A program made the translations under genes and the position numbers. A stretch of 64,000 bases of DNA from Dugong dugon (Eukaryota > Chordata > Mammalia > Sirenia > Dugongidae): the NCBI GenBank assembly GCA_030035585.1, contig CM057462.1, positions 114,881,234 through 114,945,233 of the forward strand, written 5' to 3'. This document shows, piece after piece, positions 47,460 through 59,553 of the stretch. A model generated the notes under the pieces. It did no database searches, was not told the DNA's origin, and saw nothing but the letters and a program-made list of their open reading frames with translations. The stretch's first letter is position 1, and each line of letters begins with the position of its first letter.

Positions 47460-47845
47460 GATTTTGAGATCATACCTTAGAAGTTATAACCAGGGATAGA
47501 ATTTTCCCTTCCAGAGGGAGGTTTATAAAGAAAACATGGAAGACTTCTTTTTGCTATTTTATCATTATGGAATATTTATATTTTCTTTTCAAAATATAGT
47601 TATTGACTCACAGAAAAATTTCATTTTGTCAGCCTACATGCATTCACACTTTAATTTTTCCTTTCTGTTCACCACTGTGGTTGTGTGCTGAATGTGATGT
47701 CTCCCAGGCTTTAACTATGGGTTGCAAAGTTCTAATGGATTTTACGAAATTAATTGAAGAAATTTTAAAGAAATATTACAGAGAAGGATTGAATGACCTG
47801 GGAAATAATTTTAAAAAATAATTAATATTTCAATATTGCATTCTT
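47460..47845. other. Gene-free stretch
   Basis: No gene or nameable repeat. Confidence 0.4.
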
Positions 47846-47857
47846 ATGATTAGATAA

Positions 47858-48067
47858 AGGCACCCTAGTGGTGCAATGGTTAAGCGCTCGACTTCTAATT
47901 CAAAGGTTAACAGATCAAACCCACCAGCTGCTGCACAGGAGAAAAGACTTGGTGATCTGCTCCCAAAAAGATTAGAGCCTAAGAAACCCTATGCGACAGT
48001 TCTACTCCATCCTATAGGGTTACTATGAGTCAGAATCGACTTGATGGCACACAACAATAACAACAAC
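47858..48067 (+). mobile_element. AfroSINE with target-site duplication
   Basis: A tRNA-like head (CACCCTAGTGGTGCAATGGT), a diverged GATCTGCTCCCAAAAAG module, the ACCCTATGCGACAGTTC body, then CAGAATCGACTTGATGGCAC and an (AAC)n-type tail. Flanks ATGATTAGATAA (47846-47857) and ATGATCAGATAA (48068-48079) differ at one base. Confidence 0.9.
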
Positions 48068-48079
48068 ATGATCAGATAA

Positions 48080-48570
48080 TCATTCCCAGACATTTACCTG
48101 ATAATGTATTGCTAATATTCTTAGCAGCAACAATTAATAAAGTAAATTGCCCCCTAGTTTAAATTGGGTCCCCTCCCATGAGCAGCCATTGAGAGAAGAC
48201 TTGAGTACAAATAGTTTATTTGGGTGATGATACCAGGAATAATTCACAAAGGAGTGCAGAAATGAGAAAGAGAGAAAAAAGAAAGTGAATAAAAGTTTAT
48301 TATGGAGCAAGTTACTACAGTGAATGCCTGGGTTTCAATTCCTCTAATGAATTCTAGAGATAAACAACCAAACACACTGATCAATTATTAGAGGTTATTC
48401 CTGGGGGTAAGAACCACCTTGCATGTCCCACATGGGCTGTGAGGTGGGCTGTGCGGGCCAAAGAAAGTCCTCAAGCAGAGTTACAGGCAGGATTAATGAC
48501 ATAATTTGTGGGACTAAGTACAAAATAAAAACGTGGGATCCTTGTTCAAAAATTATTAAAAATTCCAAGC
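48080..48570. other. Gene-free stretch
   Basis: Nothing recognised with confidence. The part near 48180-48290 could belong to an older LTR. Confidence 0.35.
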
Positions 48571-48574
48571 AGAT

Positions 48575-49470
48575 GAAAATCTGTGTGTTAAACCATTAAG
48601 AGTGAAAACTCTCAAACTTCCATAAGAAAACATAGGAGAAAATTTTAGAGGACTTAGGTAAGGCAATGTTTTACTAATAGAACTTAAAAAACATAAAACA
48701 TAAAAGAAAAAATTGATAAATTGGACTTCATTGAAATTAATATAATAACTTCTAATCTTCAAAAGACACTCCTAAGCAAATTAAATAGAAGTGGCAGATT
48801 GGAAAAAAATATTTGCAAAATATATCTGTATCTTTTTTCCATATACATAAACACTTACAACTCAATATTAAACAGACAACAATTCAGTAAAACATAGGCA
48901 AAAGATTTGAAAAGACATTTAACAAAGAAGCTGTACAGATAAGTTTAAGAAAGGATACTCAATATCATAAATCATTAGAGAAATGCTAATTAAAATTACA
49001 ATGAGATACCAGTACATATTAGATCTCAAATTAAAAAGACTGACAAAACCAAGTGTTGGCAAGGATGTAGACCAAATGGAATACTCATATATTGCTGATG
49101 GGAATTTAAATATATAGCCATTTTTTAAATTGGTATGGCTGTTCCTTGTCAAGTTAAACATATCATTACCACATGACTCAGCAATTCTACTCTCAGGTAT
49201 TTTACCCAAGACAAACGAAAACATATACTAATACAAAGACTTGAATTTGAATGCTCATAGCAGCTTTGTTCAAAATTAACCAAAAAAAAACTGAAAAAAA
49301 TCTAAAAGTTCATCAGCTACTGAATGAATAAACAAATTGTGGTATCCCATACAGTGATAAACGATGAGGCCACAACATGAATGAATGTCAAAAAAAAAAA
49401 AAAGTGCTAAATGAAAAAATGTGAACAAGAAAAAATTATATACTGTGTGATTCTAAATTTATAGCAAATA
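48575..49470 (+). mobile_element. Old L1 (L1M-type) ORF2 3' fragment
   Basis: Segments keep L1 ORF2 C-terminal order: GATAAATTGGACTTCATTGA, CAAAAGACACTCCTAAG, TCATTAGAGAAATGCTAATT, GTTGGCAAGGATGTAGACC, ATATTGCTGATGGGAATTTA, ATGACTCAGCAATTCTACT and TGAATGAATAAACAAATTGT. All frames are broken and the copy is much more diverged than the L1s above. Confidence 0.85.
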
Positions 49471-49474
49471 TTTT

Positions 49475-50240
49475 AGCAGTGTATTTTTCCATTGGTTTAT
49501 GTTGTTTTTATAATATGTTAAGGTTGTGTGTGTGTTTTCACGTGTATTTCAAGACTATTATTTTCTGTTTTGTTGAGTTCTGTCAGTTAACGTACCAGTA
49601 ATATTTCGTTAATTATGTAGATTTGTATGGATTTTAACGTTAAATCCTCCCATGAGAGTCTTTTTTTACAAAATTTCCCTGGTCATAGTTAAAAATTCTG
49701 TGTGATTTTACCAAGGAAACAACAACAATAACCAACAACTTCACCTGAATGATTTATCAATCAAAATTGTGATAAATTTGAAGATTATCTGAAAAGAATT
49801 AAGATCTTTAAAATAGTAAATCCTTCAATTATGACATATAGTAGGTTTGTCCATTTCAGCGGGTGTATTTTTAGGCTTTTCCATTAAAATTTTAGTTAGT
49901 ATACAAGTTTATATATATTTGCATATATGTAAATTCATAATAGTATATATTTATTTAGTATGTATATATACACATATATGGATACCATATATTTTAAACA
50001 AGATTATTAATAAAAACTTTATAAATTTTGTTCAATGTTTCCCATTACATTTTCCAAATAGTTATTTGAACTTTATAAGATTTTTGTTTTTTTATATTTA
50101 TTTTGGTCCTGGTTAATTTACTGTATTCTATAACTACTTATAAATATTTTATTTGTTGTTTCTCTTGGACATATAAGTCCTTTCATCTAGAAATAGTTAC
50201 AATTTTTACTTCTTCCTATCTAATCATCATTTAGTTGGTT
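49475..50240. other. Gene-free AT-rich stretch
   Basis: It contains TG and ATAT runs (49520-49545, 49905-49990). It may include further LINE relic sequence that I cannot place. Confidence 0.35.
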
Positions 50241-52076
50241 TTGAACGTAGAGTAGATAAAGTGAATGGAAGAAATGATGAAGTGAAGGAGCTGAATAGAA
50301 GATTTCAAAGGGCATCTCCAGAAGACAAAGTAAAGTATTATGACAAGTGCAAAGACCTGGAGTTAGAAAACCAAAAAGAGAAGGACACGCTAGGCATTTC
50401 TCAAGATGAAAAAACTGAAGCCTTCAGTTGAAATTTTCAAGGATCCTATTGACAAAATATTGAATGACAAATTAAAAGCAGATGGAAGGAATACACAGAG
50501 TCACTATATCAAAAAGAACTGGTCAATATTCAGTCATTTCAGGATGCAGCATATGATCAAGAACCGATAGCACTGAAGGCAGAATCTCAAGCTGCACTGA
50601 AGGCATTGGTGAATAACAACAAGGCTCCAGGAATAGACGGAGTTCCAGCTGAGAAGTTTCAACAAATGGATGCAGTGCTGGAGGTGCTCACTTATCTATG
50701 CCAAGAAATTTGGAAGACAGCTACTTGGCAGACTGACTGGAAGAGATCCATATTTGTGCCCATTCCAAAGAAAGATGATCCAACAGAATGCAAAAATTAT
50801 CCAATAATATCATTAATATCACTCACAAGTAAACTTTTGCTGAAGATCATTCAAAAGTGGTTGCAGCAGTACATCTACAGGGAACTGCCAGAAATTCAAG
50901 CAGGATTCAGAAAGGATGTGGAACAAAAGATATCTTTGCTGATGTCAGCTGGATCTTGGCTGAAAGCAGGGAATGCTAGAAAGATGCTGACCGTGTTTTA
51001 TTGACTATACAAAGGCATTTGACTGTGTGGATCATAACAAATTATGGATAACATTGTGAAGAATGGGAATTCCAGAGCACTTAATTGTGCTCATGAGGAA
51101 CCTGTACATAGACCAAGAGGCAGTCTTTGGAAAAGAACAAGGGGATACTGTGTGGTTTAAAGTCAGGAAAAGTATGTATCAGGGTTGTATCCTTTCACCA
51201 TACTTATTCAATCTGTATGCTAAGCAAATAATCCAAAACGCTGGACTATATGAAGAAGAATGGGGCATTAGGATTGGAGGAAGACTCGTTAACAACATGC
51301 AATATGTAGATGATACAGCCTTGTTTGCTGAAAGTGAAGAGGACTTGAAGCAAGACTGATGAATATCAAAGACTACAGACTTCAGTATGGATTGCACCTC
51401 AACATAAAGAAAACAAAAATCTTCACAATTGGACCAGTAAGCACCATCATGATAAATGGAGAAAGGATTGAAGTTGTCAAGGATTTCATTTTACTTGGAT
51501 CCACAATCAATGCTCATGGAAGCAGTAGTCGATAATTCAAATGACATATTGCATTGGGCAAATCTGCTGCAAAACACCTCTTTGAAGTGTTAAAAAGCAA
51601 ATATGTCACTTTGAGGACTAAAGTGTGCTTGACCCGAGCCATGGTATTTTCAATTGCCTCATATATATACGCGAAAGCTGGCCAATGAATAAGGTAGACC
51701 AAAAAAGAGTTGACACTTTTGAATTATGACATTGGTGAAGAACATTGAATATACCATGGACTGCTAGAAGAATGAACAAGTCTGTCTTGGAAGAAGTACA
51801 GTCAGAGTACTCCCTGGATGTGAGAATGGCAAGATTTTGTCTCATGTACTTTGGCCGTGCTATCAGGAGGGATCAGTCCCCGGAGAAGAACATCATGCTT
51901 GTTAAAGTATAGGGTCAGCGAAAAAGAGGAAGATTTTCAAGGAGATGGATTGACACAGTGGCTGCCGCAAGGGGCTCAAGCATAGCAATGATTGTGAGGA
52001 TGGCACCAGACCAGGCAGTGTTTTGTTCTGTTGTACATGGGATCACTCAGTGACACCTAACAACAATCACAACAAT
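50241..52076 (+). mobile_element. 5'-truncated RTE LINE
   Basis: It begins in the linker (GAACGTAGAGTAGATAAAG; same site as 19292 in the RTE at 17945) and runs to the 3' tail with CACCTAACAACAATCACAAC. RT frames at 50606-51004 and 51063-51359 are separated by a frameshift. The active site reads YVDDT (51303-51317) rather than YADDT as in the other copy. Confidence 0.9.
50606..51359 (+). pseudogene. RTE reverse transcriptase remnant
   Basis: Two open frames carry NNKAPGIDGVPAEKFQ (50610-50660), the DWKRSIFVPIPKKDDPTECK block, LISLTSKLLLKII (50820-50850), QGCILSPYLFNLYAKQII (51180-51230) and NNMQYVDDTALFAESEEDL (51290-51350). A shift near 51004 separates them, within the DYTKAFDCVD-like site. 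Confidence 0.88.
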
Positions 52077-52244
52077 CATCATAGTGCTTGTTTCTGTTAC
52101 CATCTTTACTGCATTGGCTAAAATATTCAGAGCTTTGTCTTTTTTTTTTTTTTTTTAAATAGAATTTAATTACTCTAGTGTTTTTCCATTTTCCAGAGGA
52201 GAAAGAAGAGTATAAAGGAGACATTCTTTATCTTGTTAAGGAAG

Positions 52245-52666
52245 TGTATTTTATTAGTGCTGCTATAACAGAAATACCACAGGTAGGTGAGTTTAGCAAA
52301 CAGAAATTTATTCTCTCACAGTTTAGGAGAATAGAAGTTTAGATTCAAGGTGCTGTCTCCAGGGGAAGATTTTCTCTCTCTATCAGTTCTGGGGGAATGT
52401 TCTTGTCTCTTTTCAGTTTCTGTTTCTTGGTTCCTTGGTGATCTTCATGTGGGGTGTATCTTCCTCTCCGTTTGTGTTTGCTTACCTCTGTGCCTATACT
52501 GCTCCTTTTATATCTGAAAGATGATTGGCCTCAGATGCATCCTACATTGATAAAACATCTTTACATATCAAAGAAAACCCTATTCCCAGGTGGGATTAGG
52601 TCCACAAGTACAGCAATTAGGATTTACAACAGATATTTTCGGGGGTGCACAATTCAGTCTATAACA
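52245..52666 (-). mobile_element. Solo LTR, ERVL-MaLR type
   Basis: 422 bp, same family as 24114-24633 and 34076-34518. It has TG...CA ends and an exact 5-bp duplication GGAAG (52240-52244 and 52667-52671). A T17 run lies just upstream (52140-52156). Confidence 0.85.
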
Positions 52667-52671
52667 GGAAG

Positions 52672-52992
52672 TATTAGAAGTAAGTGATTGCTTTTTTCCG
52701 ATAAGTATTTAGCAATGAGCTCGTGGGTTTCTTCAGGCCTGAGCATTGGCAAGAATGATACCTGAGACCTGGCTGAGGTTGCTTTCACTTGGTTTTCTAG
52801 CAAAGAAAGAAACAAGCAGTGCAAAGAATGCGCATGTGATTGAAGATACTTGAGAGTGGATTTAGCTCCCCAGCGTCTCCTCAGTTCAAAACAGTGAGGA
52901 ATAAGCTGTTGGAGGAGTCCAGAACCGGAAGGTCCTAAAGTGAGAACGAGGTGAACCTGTGGCAGGGAGAAAGGGGGCACGTCAGCACTCAA
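52672..52992 (-). pseudogene. Protein-like frame with splice-like ends (possible exon or exon remnant)
   Basis: The minus-strand frame is open from 52992 into the LTR. It begins in a pyrimidine-rich tract ending CCACAG, an acceptor-like site at about 52957. A donor-like CAG|GTATCA lies at 52760-52761. The segment between (52762-52956) is 195 bp, exactly 65 codons in phase. The translation has HLVLTLGPSGSGLLQQLIPHC and, after the donor-like site, LPMLRPEETHELIAKYLSEK. The latter resembles the sensor region of STAND/NACHT-type ATPases. I cannot name a gene. It may be a true exon, a gene fragment cut by the LTR, or chance. Confidence 0.3.
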
Positions 52993-52999
52993 GGGTCCA

Positions 53000-53130
53000 T
53001 CGCATAATAAAAAAAGATTATCTGTGCACCACCATTATGTATTTCCAAATTCTGTTTCTTCCTATGCCATTACTCTTACTTGGGTTTTCAGCACAGTAGG
53101 CCTGCTTGCGGCCTACCACAAGTAACTATA
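53000..53130. other. Unassigned spacer
   Basis: Nothing recognised. Confidence 0.3.
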
Positions 53131-53134
53131 AAAA

Positions 53135-54010
53135 CATTCATATTTTATTTGATTTATTTATATAATGTGTTATATTAATGTATTTCCTAAAACTAAATGA
53201 GATTTTCATTCCTGATGTAGACCTTACATGGTTAGTTGTATATTGTTTAATTTATAATCCAAATATTTTATAAAGGATTTTGACATCTAAAGCATTTTTA
53301 TTTAAAAATTGCTAGTTTCTCTTGTTTTGGCTAAAGTTTATTTTGGCGGGAATCACTATTAAGGTATTGCTAGCTTCTTAAATGAATTTTAGCTTTTCAT
53401 CTTATTTGATGTCTGGGATTGATTTTAGGATGTGAAAAGTACTCATTTCTTAGAAAAGTGGAACTGTATAAGCTAGCAACTGTTTTTGTAGGTACTTCTA
53501 GGATAACATTTTCAATTTCTTCCACGGCTATTCATCTTTTAAAGTAATTTGCTTTTTCTCGAATAAACATTTCTAGAAAAAATATGTTGTTTATTGAGAC
53601 TTTCAAATGTTTTTAACATATAGTTTCACAAGGTAAATATAATTTAGAAAAATAACTTCATCTATGTCATTATGCTGTCTTATTACAATTTACTGGGTCC
53701 TTTGTTTTTTCTTTTCTAGTTCATTAATTTGCTTTCATCGTTAATATTTGCAGTCTCCTGTTTCTTCCTGCAAGTTTGTTTTTGCTGTTGTTCTGTTTGT
53801 CATATCTTAACTGAATGTTAAATATTGATTTTAATTACATTGTTCAACAAGGAAAATATTAAACAGAGTGTTTTGCTTCTGAGTACAGATTTGGGAGCAT
53901 CCTATAAATTTTACATTGAAGTGGTTTATTCGCATTGTTTTCGTCATGGTTTGTAATTTTATTATTATCATTATTTTACTGTAAAGCCATTAAAAAAGTG
54001 TTTAACCTCC
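53135..54010 (-). mobile_element. Old L1 (L1M-type) ORF2 relic
   Basis: The complement retains scattered ORF2 landmarks in order. The block near 53360 (ATTGCTAGCTTCTTAAATGA) corresponds to the region next to the RT start. The block near 53700 (CTTTGTTTTTTCTTTTCTAG) and the block near 53895 (GGGAGCATCCTATAAATTTT) belong to the linker and endonuclease end. Very diverged; limits are approximate. Confidence 0.5.
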
Positions 54011-54014
54011 ATTT

Positions 54015-55145
54015 TATTTATTTACTTTTTTTTAACTTTTACTTTTATTTCATGGCACTTATATAATGTAATCTGTACATTTCTATCTCATAAAATTCAT
54101 CAAATTTTCCCCCTTGTCTAGTCTGCGGCTAATTATTATAAATGGTCCATGGACCCTTGAAAAGGAGATATAATCTCTATGCTCCTTAAAGCAGAAAAAA
54201 TTTTCAATTGCAGTGTTTATCCAATCACCTTTTCACCTAAAATTTTATTTCTGCTGATGCTAATTTTTATCCTGGCTTAATTTTTAAAAAAAAATTTGCT
54301 TAATATCATCCATGTCTTGTCTGCTGCCATGTTCACCGTAAATCTGTTGATTATCAAATATAAACAGGAGCTGTACATTCAATTGGATCTGGACCTTTGA
54401 GAGAATTTGTGTCCAAAGATATAATACATCAGATATTTCCACCACCTCCCTCTCATTCAAATAATAGAGGGCACAGAAACAAACAATTGAAAAATTAGAA
54501 GTCAAAATTATCTGCAATCATCTTTAGTTCGCTTACAGTACTTATGTTCAAAGGGCAGATATAATGCACTATGTATCATTTAACGTGAAAGGCATCCTAT
54601 TGGAATCTAAGAAACTCCTATCGGATCTCAGCTTTCAAAAGGATCCCTCAAACAAAAAGTGAAAAGGAACAGAATGCATTAATGAGTCATGTCTTTATTC
54701 TTTTAGTGAGTCAATTCAGTCTCATAGAAATGTTGGAAACTTGACAGACTAAACAGAGTGCTTTCCTCTCCATCTAATTTCATCCCATTAACTAAATAGA
54801 TCCCATTAATTAAATGGAACAACAATAATAAAAACAAAACAGTAAATGAAAACCAAGCTCTATTTTTGTTTAAGTTATCTTGGGCAATCGGCTATTTTCA
54901 GTGACTGGTTTTATACGAACAGCTACTACTTGGTCCGGTGATGAAACAGTAAACACCCAAATTTAAAACTTTCACACTGAAGCTCAGGGATGAGACAGTA
55001 CCTGTCCAACATAATTTTCATATCTATATACCCAGACAGGGATTTGCTTTTTTTAGTTTTCATGCAATAGAACAATGGTGAGACTGTTATAAAAAGCTCC
55101 TGCTGCTACTTTAGAGGTAGCTGTGTTGTAGTTAAAAAAAAAAAA
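54015..55145. other. Gene-free stretch
   Basis: No gene or nameable repeat. An A run sits at 55135-55147. Confidence 0.4.
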
Positions 55146-55147
55146 AA

Positions 55148-55258
55148 GCCTTAGAACTAAAAGGCAGGTTTGAGATTTAGTTCTGGCACTACCAGCAGTT
55201 TGACATTGAGAAAGTCATTTAACATTTAAGTTTCTGTTATATTATTTTTAATATGAGA
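55148..55258 (+). mobile_element. MIR fragment
   Basis: GAGATTTAGTTCTGGCACTA and TTTGACATTGAGAAAGTCAT, ending in a TTCTGTTATATTATTT stretch, follow MIR order. Confidence 0.6.
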
Positions 55259-55324
55259 AACTTTTGTAAAAAGGGAGAAACCAAAACTTGATGAGAACTT
55301 CCTCTACTGTAGATATAGTATTAG

Positions 55325-55505
55325 AAGGTTTCCACAGACTGCCTTATATAATCTACACATTAATCCAAACATTCTGTGTAACTATTTCCAGTTTATAGAT
55401 TTAGAAATTATGATTTCCAGAAGTTAAGAACCAAGCCCAAGGTTCACACAGATACTAAGAATTTAGATCTGTCTGACTCTGAGACCATGTTCATTCTTCT
55501 GTAAA
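55325..55505 (-). mobile_element. MIR relic
   Basis: Complement order: CTATTTCCAGTTTATAGAT, AGAAGTTAAGAACCAAGCCC, AAGGTTCACACAGATACTAA and CTGACTCTGAGACCATGTTC. Confidence 0.65.
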
Positions 55506-55509
55506 GTGT

Positions 55510-56035
55510 TAAAATATGTCTGGGTTTATTATCATTATTTTAGCAATAATTGTCCTTGAACGAGGTTCATAATGCACTATTATTTGCTCATATCCTATTC
55601 TATGATGGAATGAAATGTAGCATAGGTAGTTGAAAATCTCAAAAAAAAAGTATCATATAAATCTAAAATATTGACAATATTATTACTTTAAAACATTCAT
55701 GCACCATGGAAATTATAGTAGTAGCAGCCAAAGTGAAAGATTATTGTCTGTAAATGGTTTGGAACTGTTAAACTTCTGGTTTGTAAAATGTTTCTTGGGC
55801 TGTGGAACACCAGCTGGCCTGTAACCATTTACTCCAACTCCCTATAGGCTCACTCTAAGACTTCATTGCCCTGAAAACTTAGAATTTGAATGCTGTAATA
55901 TTTGGAGGCTACTTCCCCAATTGTGCTATACAAATTGTGGTAGATCTGAGAGAATCAAGTGTTATGTAGTTCCTCCAAGATGCTGACCCTAAAGCTTTCA
56001 AATTAAAATAAAACCATCTGTGAACCTCCTTTCCT
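55510..56035. other. Gene-free stretch
   Basis: No gene or nameable repeat. Confidence 0.4.
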
Positions 56036-56865
56036 AGGAATGATGGATTAATGATACTGCACTTGCCATCCTTCTGTGAAAAGATAGAAAAATCGACAAC
56101 CTATATGAAGAAAAACTCGCTTTTCTAATACAAACAACAGGCAATGAAGGATTGTTATCTTCGAGAGAAAAGTAAAAACAAGGTAAATTTTCTGTCTAGA
56201 GGCACTTTCCTGACTGTAGAGCAGGGATAGGGAACTCCAGTTGAGCACAGCAGTCTCTCCCTGAATTGAAGAGAAAGACATCAGAGTTTGGAGAGACTGA
56301 AGTGTCTGTAAAGGGGAGTTACACAAATAAAGAGATGCAGAAAATTGCATAATAGGTACTTTGAAGCACAACACAACTCAAGCAGGATAACCAGAAAACA
56401 AATCATAACTGGGCATCATCATCACATAATTTTTTTTTAAAGCAATAAAGGTAATATATTAAAAGAATCACTAAAAATTGCATCCAACGAAACAAACAGA
56501 AAGGGAATTTCTATCTTCTTACCATAAACAGTGCAAGTCAGAAGACAATAGAATAATATCCTTTAAGTGAGAAAAAAAGAATCTGTTCAATCATTCTTCA
56601 AAGTGAAGGCAAAATGAAGACATTTTCATGTAAACTTAAGCTGACAAATTTCAGTTAGTATATCATGTTTCAAAAAATATTAAAGGAAGTTCTTCATGAT
56701 AAAGATAAATGATACCAAATAGAAATTCATATCTAGAAAAAAGAATTAAGAATGCTATAACTTATAAATATTTTGACAAATATAAAATACTATTTTTCTC
56801 AAGTTTTATTCTTTTAAGACAATTGACTTTTAAAAACAAAAATAATATAATAATGTAAAACAAAA

Positions 56866-57011
56866 AATCCATCGCTGTCAAATTGATTCCAACTCATAGT
56901 GACCCTATAGGACAGCGTAGAAATGCCCTATAGGGTTTCCAAGGAGCAGCTAGTGGATTTGAACTGCTGACCTTTTGGTTAGCAGCCAGATGCTTAACCA
57001 CTGTGCCACCA
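56866..57011 (-). mobile_element. AfroSINE (nested in L1)
   Basis: Complement: a tRNA-like head (GTGGCACAGTGGTTAAGC), then the CCTTGGAAACCCTATAGGGC body and the CTATGAGTTGGAATC end. It lies between L1 ORF1 and ORF2 remnants. Confidence 0.88.
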
Positions 57012-57792
57012 GATGTAGAAATACAATGTATGCCAATAAAACAAAGGACAGGAGACTAAAAACAGAAGTATATGATTGTAAAGTCCATACATTATATGTG
57101 AAGTGATTTAATATTCTTTGACGGTAGGTAGAGAAAGTTAAAGTTATATATTATAAAGTGTAGAGTGACCACTAAAAATTAGAGAAAAGAAGGTAATGAA
57201 CCAATAGAGGAGATATAATGGAATACTAAAATATGCTCAATTAAAACGAAAGAGGGCAAAAATGGAGAAAAAAAGAAAAATAGTAACATAAGAGAAATAC
57301 AAAACAAATATTAAGATGGAAGACTTTAACCCAACTATATTGATAATTGCATTGAATATAAATAGTCTAAACACTCCAATTAATGGCATTGATTTTCAAA
57401 TTGAGTAACAAAGCAATATCTATGTGCTTTTACAAAAAAAGTTACGCTAAATACAAAGAGATAAAAGTAAAACAATGGCAAGAAAGATATACTATGTAAA
57501 CACTAATCATAAAAATGTTGGATTAGCTATTTTAATATCAGATAAAATAGATATCAATACAAAGTATTGTAAAGAGTAAATATTACAAAGATTCAAAGTG
57601 GGGCATTTCATACTAATAAAGCGGTTAATACATCAAGAAGACAAAATGATCCTAAATGTATATGCAACTAATAACAGAGTTTCAAAATTTTAAAGCACAA
57701 ACTTATGGAACTGAAAAGTGAAATAGATAAATTAACACATGTAGTAAAAGATCACAACAATCTCAGTAATTTATAAAACAAGTAGGAATATA

Positions 57793-57965
57793 AACCAAAA
57801 ACAAAAAAAAGCCAAACCCATTTCTGTCGAATAGATTCCGACTCAGCAAATCTATAGGACAGAGTAGAACAGCCCCATAGGGTTTCCAAGGAGCGGCTGG
57901 TAAATTCGAACTGCTGACCTTTTGGATAGCAGCTGAGCTCTTAACCCCTGCACCACCAGGGCTCC
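57793..57965 (-). mobile_element. AfroSINE (nested in L1) with target-site duplication
   Basis: Complement: GGAGCCCTGGTGGTGCAG head, CCTTGGAAACCCTATGGGGC body, GAGTCGGAATCTATTCGAC end. AGTAGGAATA lies at 57781-57790 and 57966-57975. It interrupts the L1 endonuclease region. Confidence 0.9.
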
Positions 57966-58033
57966 TAGTAGGAATACAGTAGCCTTAAATAACACCATCA
58001 ACCAGCTTGACAGAACTGACAGTTATAGAGCAA

Positions 58034-58808
58034 TCTTAACAACCTGTGATATGCAGATGACATAACCTTGCTTGCTGAAAGTGAAAAGGAGTTGAAACAT
58101 TTAGTGATAAAGATCAAAGACTATAGCCTTCAGTATGGATTACACCTCAACATAAAGAAAACAAAAATTCTCACAACTGGACCAGTAAGAAACATCATGA
58201 TAAACTGAGAAAATATTGAAGTTGTCAAGGATTTCATTTTTACTGGGATCCACAACTAACATCCATGGAAGCAGCAGTCAGGAAATCAAATGATGTATTG
58301 CACTGGGCAAATCTGCTAGAAAAGATCTCTTTAAAGTGTTAAAAAGCAAAGATATCACTTGGAGAACTAAGATGATCCTGACCCAAGCCATGGTGTTTTC
58401 AATTGCCTCATATGCATGGGAAACCTAGACAATGAATAAGGAAGACCAAAAAAGAATTGATGCTTTTGAATTATGGTGCTGGTGAAGAATATTGAATATA
58501 CCATGAACTGCCAGAAGAATGAGCAAGTCTGTCTTGGAAGAAATACAGCCAGAATGCTGTATTAATGTTATCAGGAGGGAGCAGTCCCTGGAGAAGGACA
58601 TCATGCTCAGTAGGGTCATAAACAGTGAAAAAGATCAGAGAAAAAGAGGAAGACCCTCGATGAGATGGATTGACACAGTGGCTGCAACAATGGGCTTAAA
58701 TAGCAGTGATTGTGAGGATGGCTCAAGATGGGGCAGTGTTTTGTTCTGTTGCACGTAAGGTCTCTATGAGTCAGAACTGACTCAATGGCACCTAATAACA
58801 ACAACAAC
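58034..58808 (+). mobile_element. 5'-truncated RTE LINE (nested in L1)
   Basis: It starts just before the RT active site (YADDI, TATGCAGATGAC at 58050-58061) and ends in CACCTAATAACAACAACAAC. Likely target-site duplication AGAGCAATCT / AGAGTAATCT (58027-58036 and near 58808). The C-terminal part is in frame at 58519-58758. Confidence 0.88.
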
Positions 58809-59504
58809 AGAGTAATCTACCCAATAATTGTAGAATACTCATTTTTTTTCAAGTACACATACAACGTTCAAAAAAGTAGACCATATGCTGGGCCATGAAA
58901 CAAGTCTCAAAAAATGCAAAAGAATTGACACAATACAAAGTATGCTCTCTGATCACAACAGGATCCAACTGGAAATTAATAACAGTAAGATAGTATATTT
59001 GAACAATAAAATATCTATACGTGGACCAGCACATTTTTAAATAGCCCATGAAAACAGAAGAAATCTCAGAGTAATTGGAAAATATTTGAAACCAAATGAA
59101 ATGAAAACATCATATATTAAAAAGTGTGTGATGCAACTACAATAGTGCTTAGAGAGAAATTTAGAATCTTAACGCTTTCTTAAGGAAAAGAGAAAATTTA
59201 AAATCAGTGCTTAAGCTTCCACCTGAAGAAGTTAGAAAACAAAGAACAAACTAAATCCAATGTAAGTAGACGGAAGAAAATTTTAAAGATAAGAATAGAA
59301 ATCAATGAAATAATAAATGAACAAAACAATAGAGAAAATTGATGAAACAAAAAACCAGTTCACTAAAAATATCATCAGAGTTGACAAAACTCAAACAGAT
59401 TGATATGACAGGGAGAGGGGAGGGAGAGAGAGAACACATATTACCAATATCAGGAATAAATAGAAAACATAACTAGAGTTACTACAAACATTCAAAAGGA
59501 AATA

Positions 59505-59553
59505 TTATGAGTCGGAATCAACTTAATGGCATCTGGTTGGGTTTTTGGTTTTT
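59505..59553 (+). mobile_element. AfroSINE 3' fragment (nested in L1)
   Basis: Only TATGAGTCGGAATCAACTTA and the GGTTGGGTTTTTGG end remain. Confidence 0.7.
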
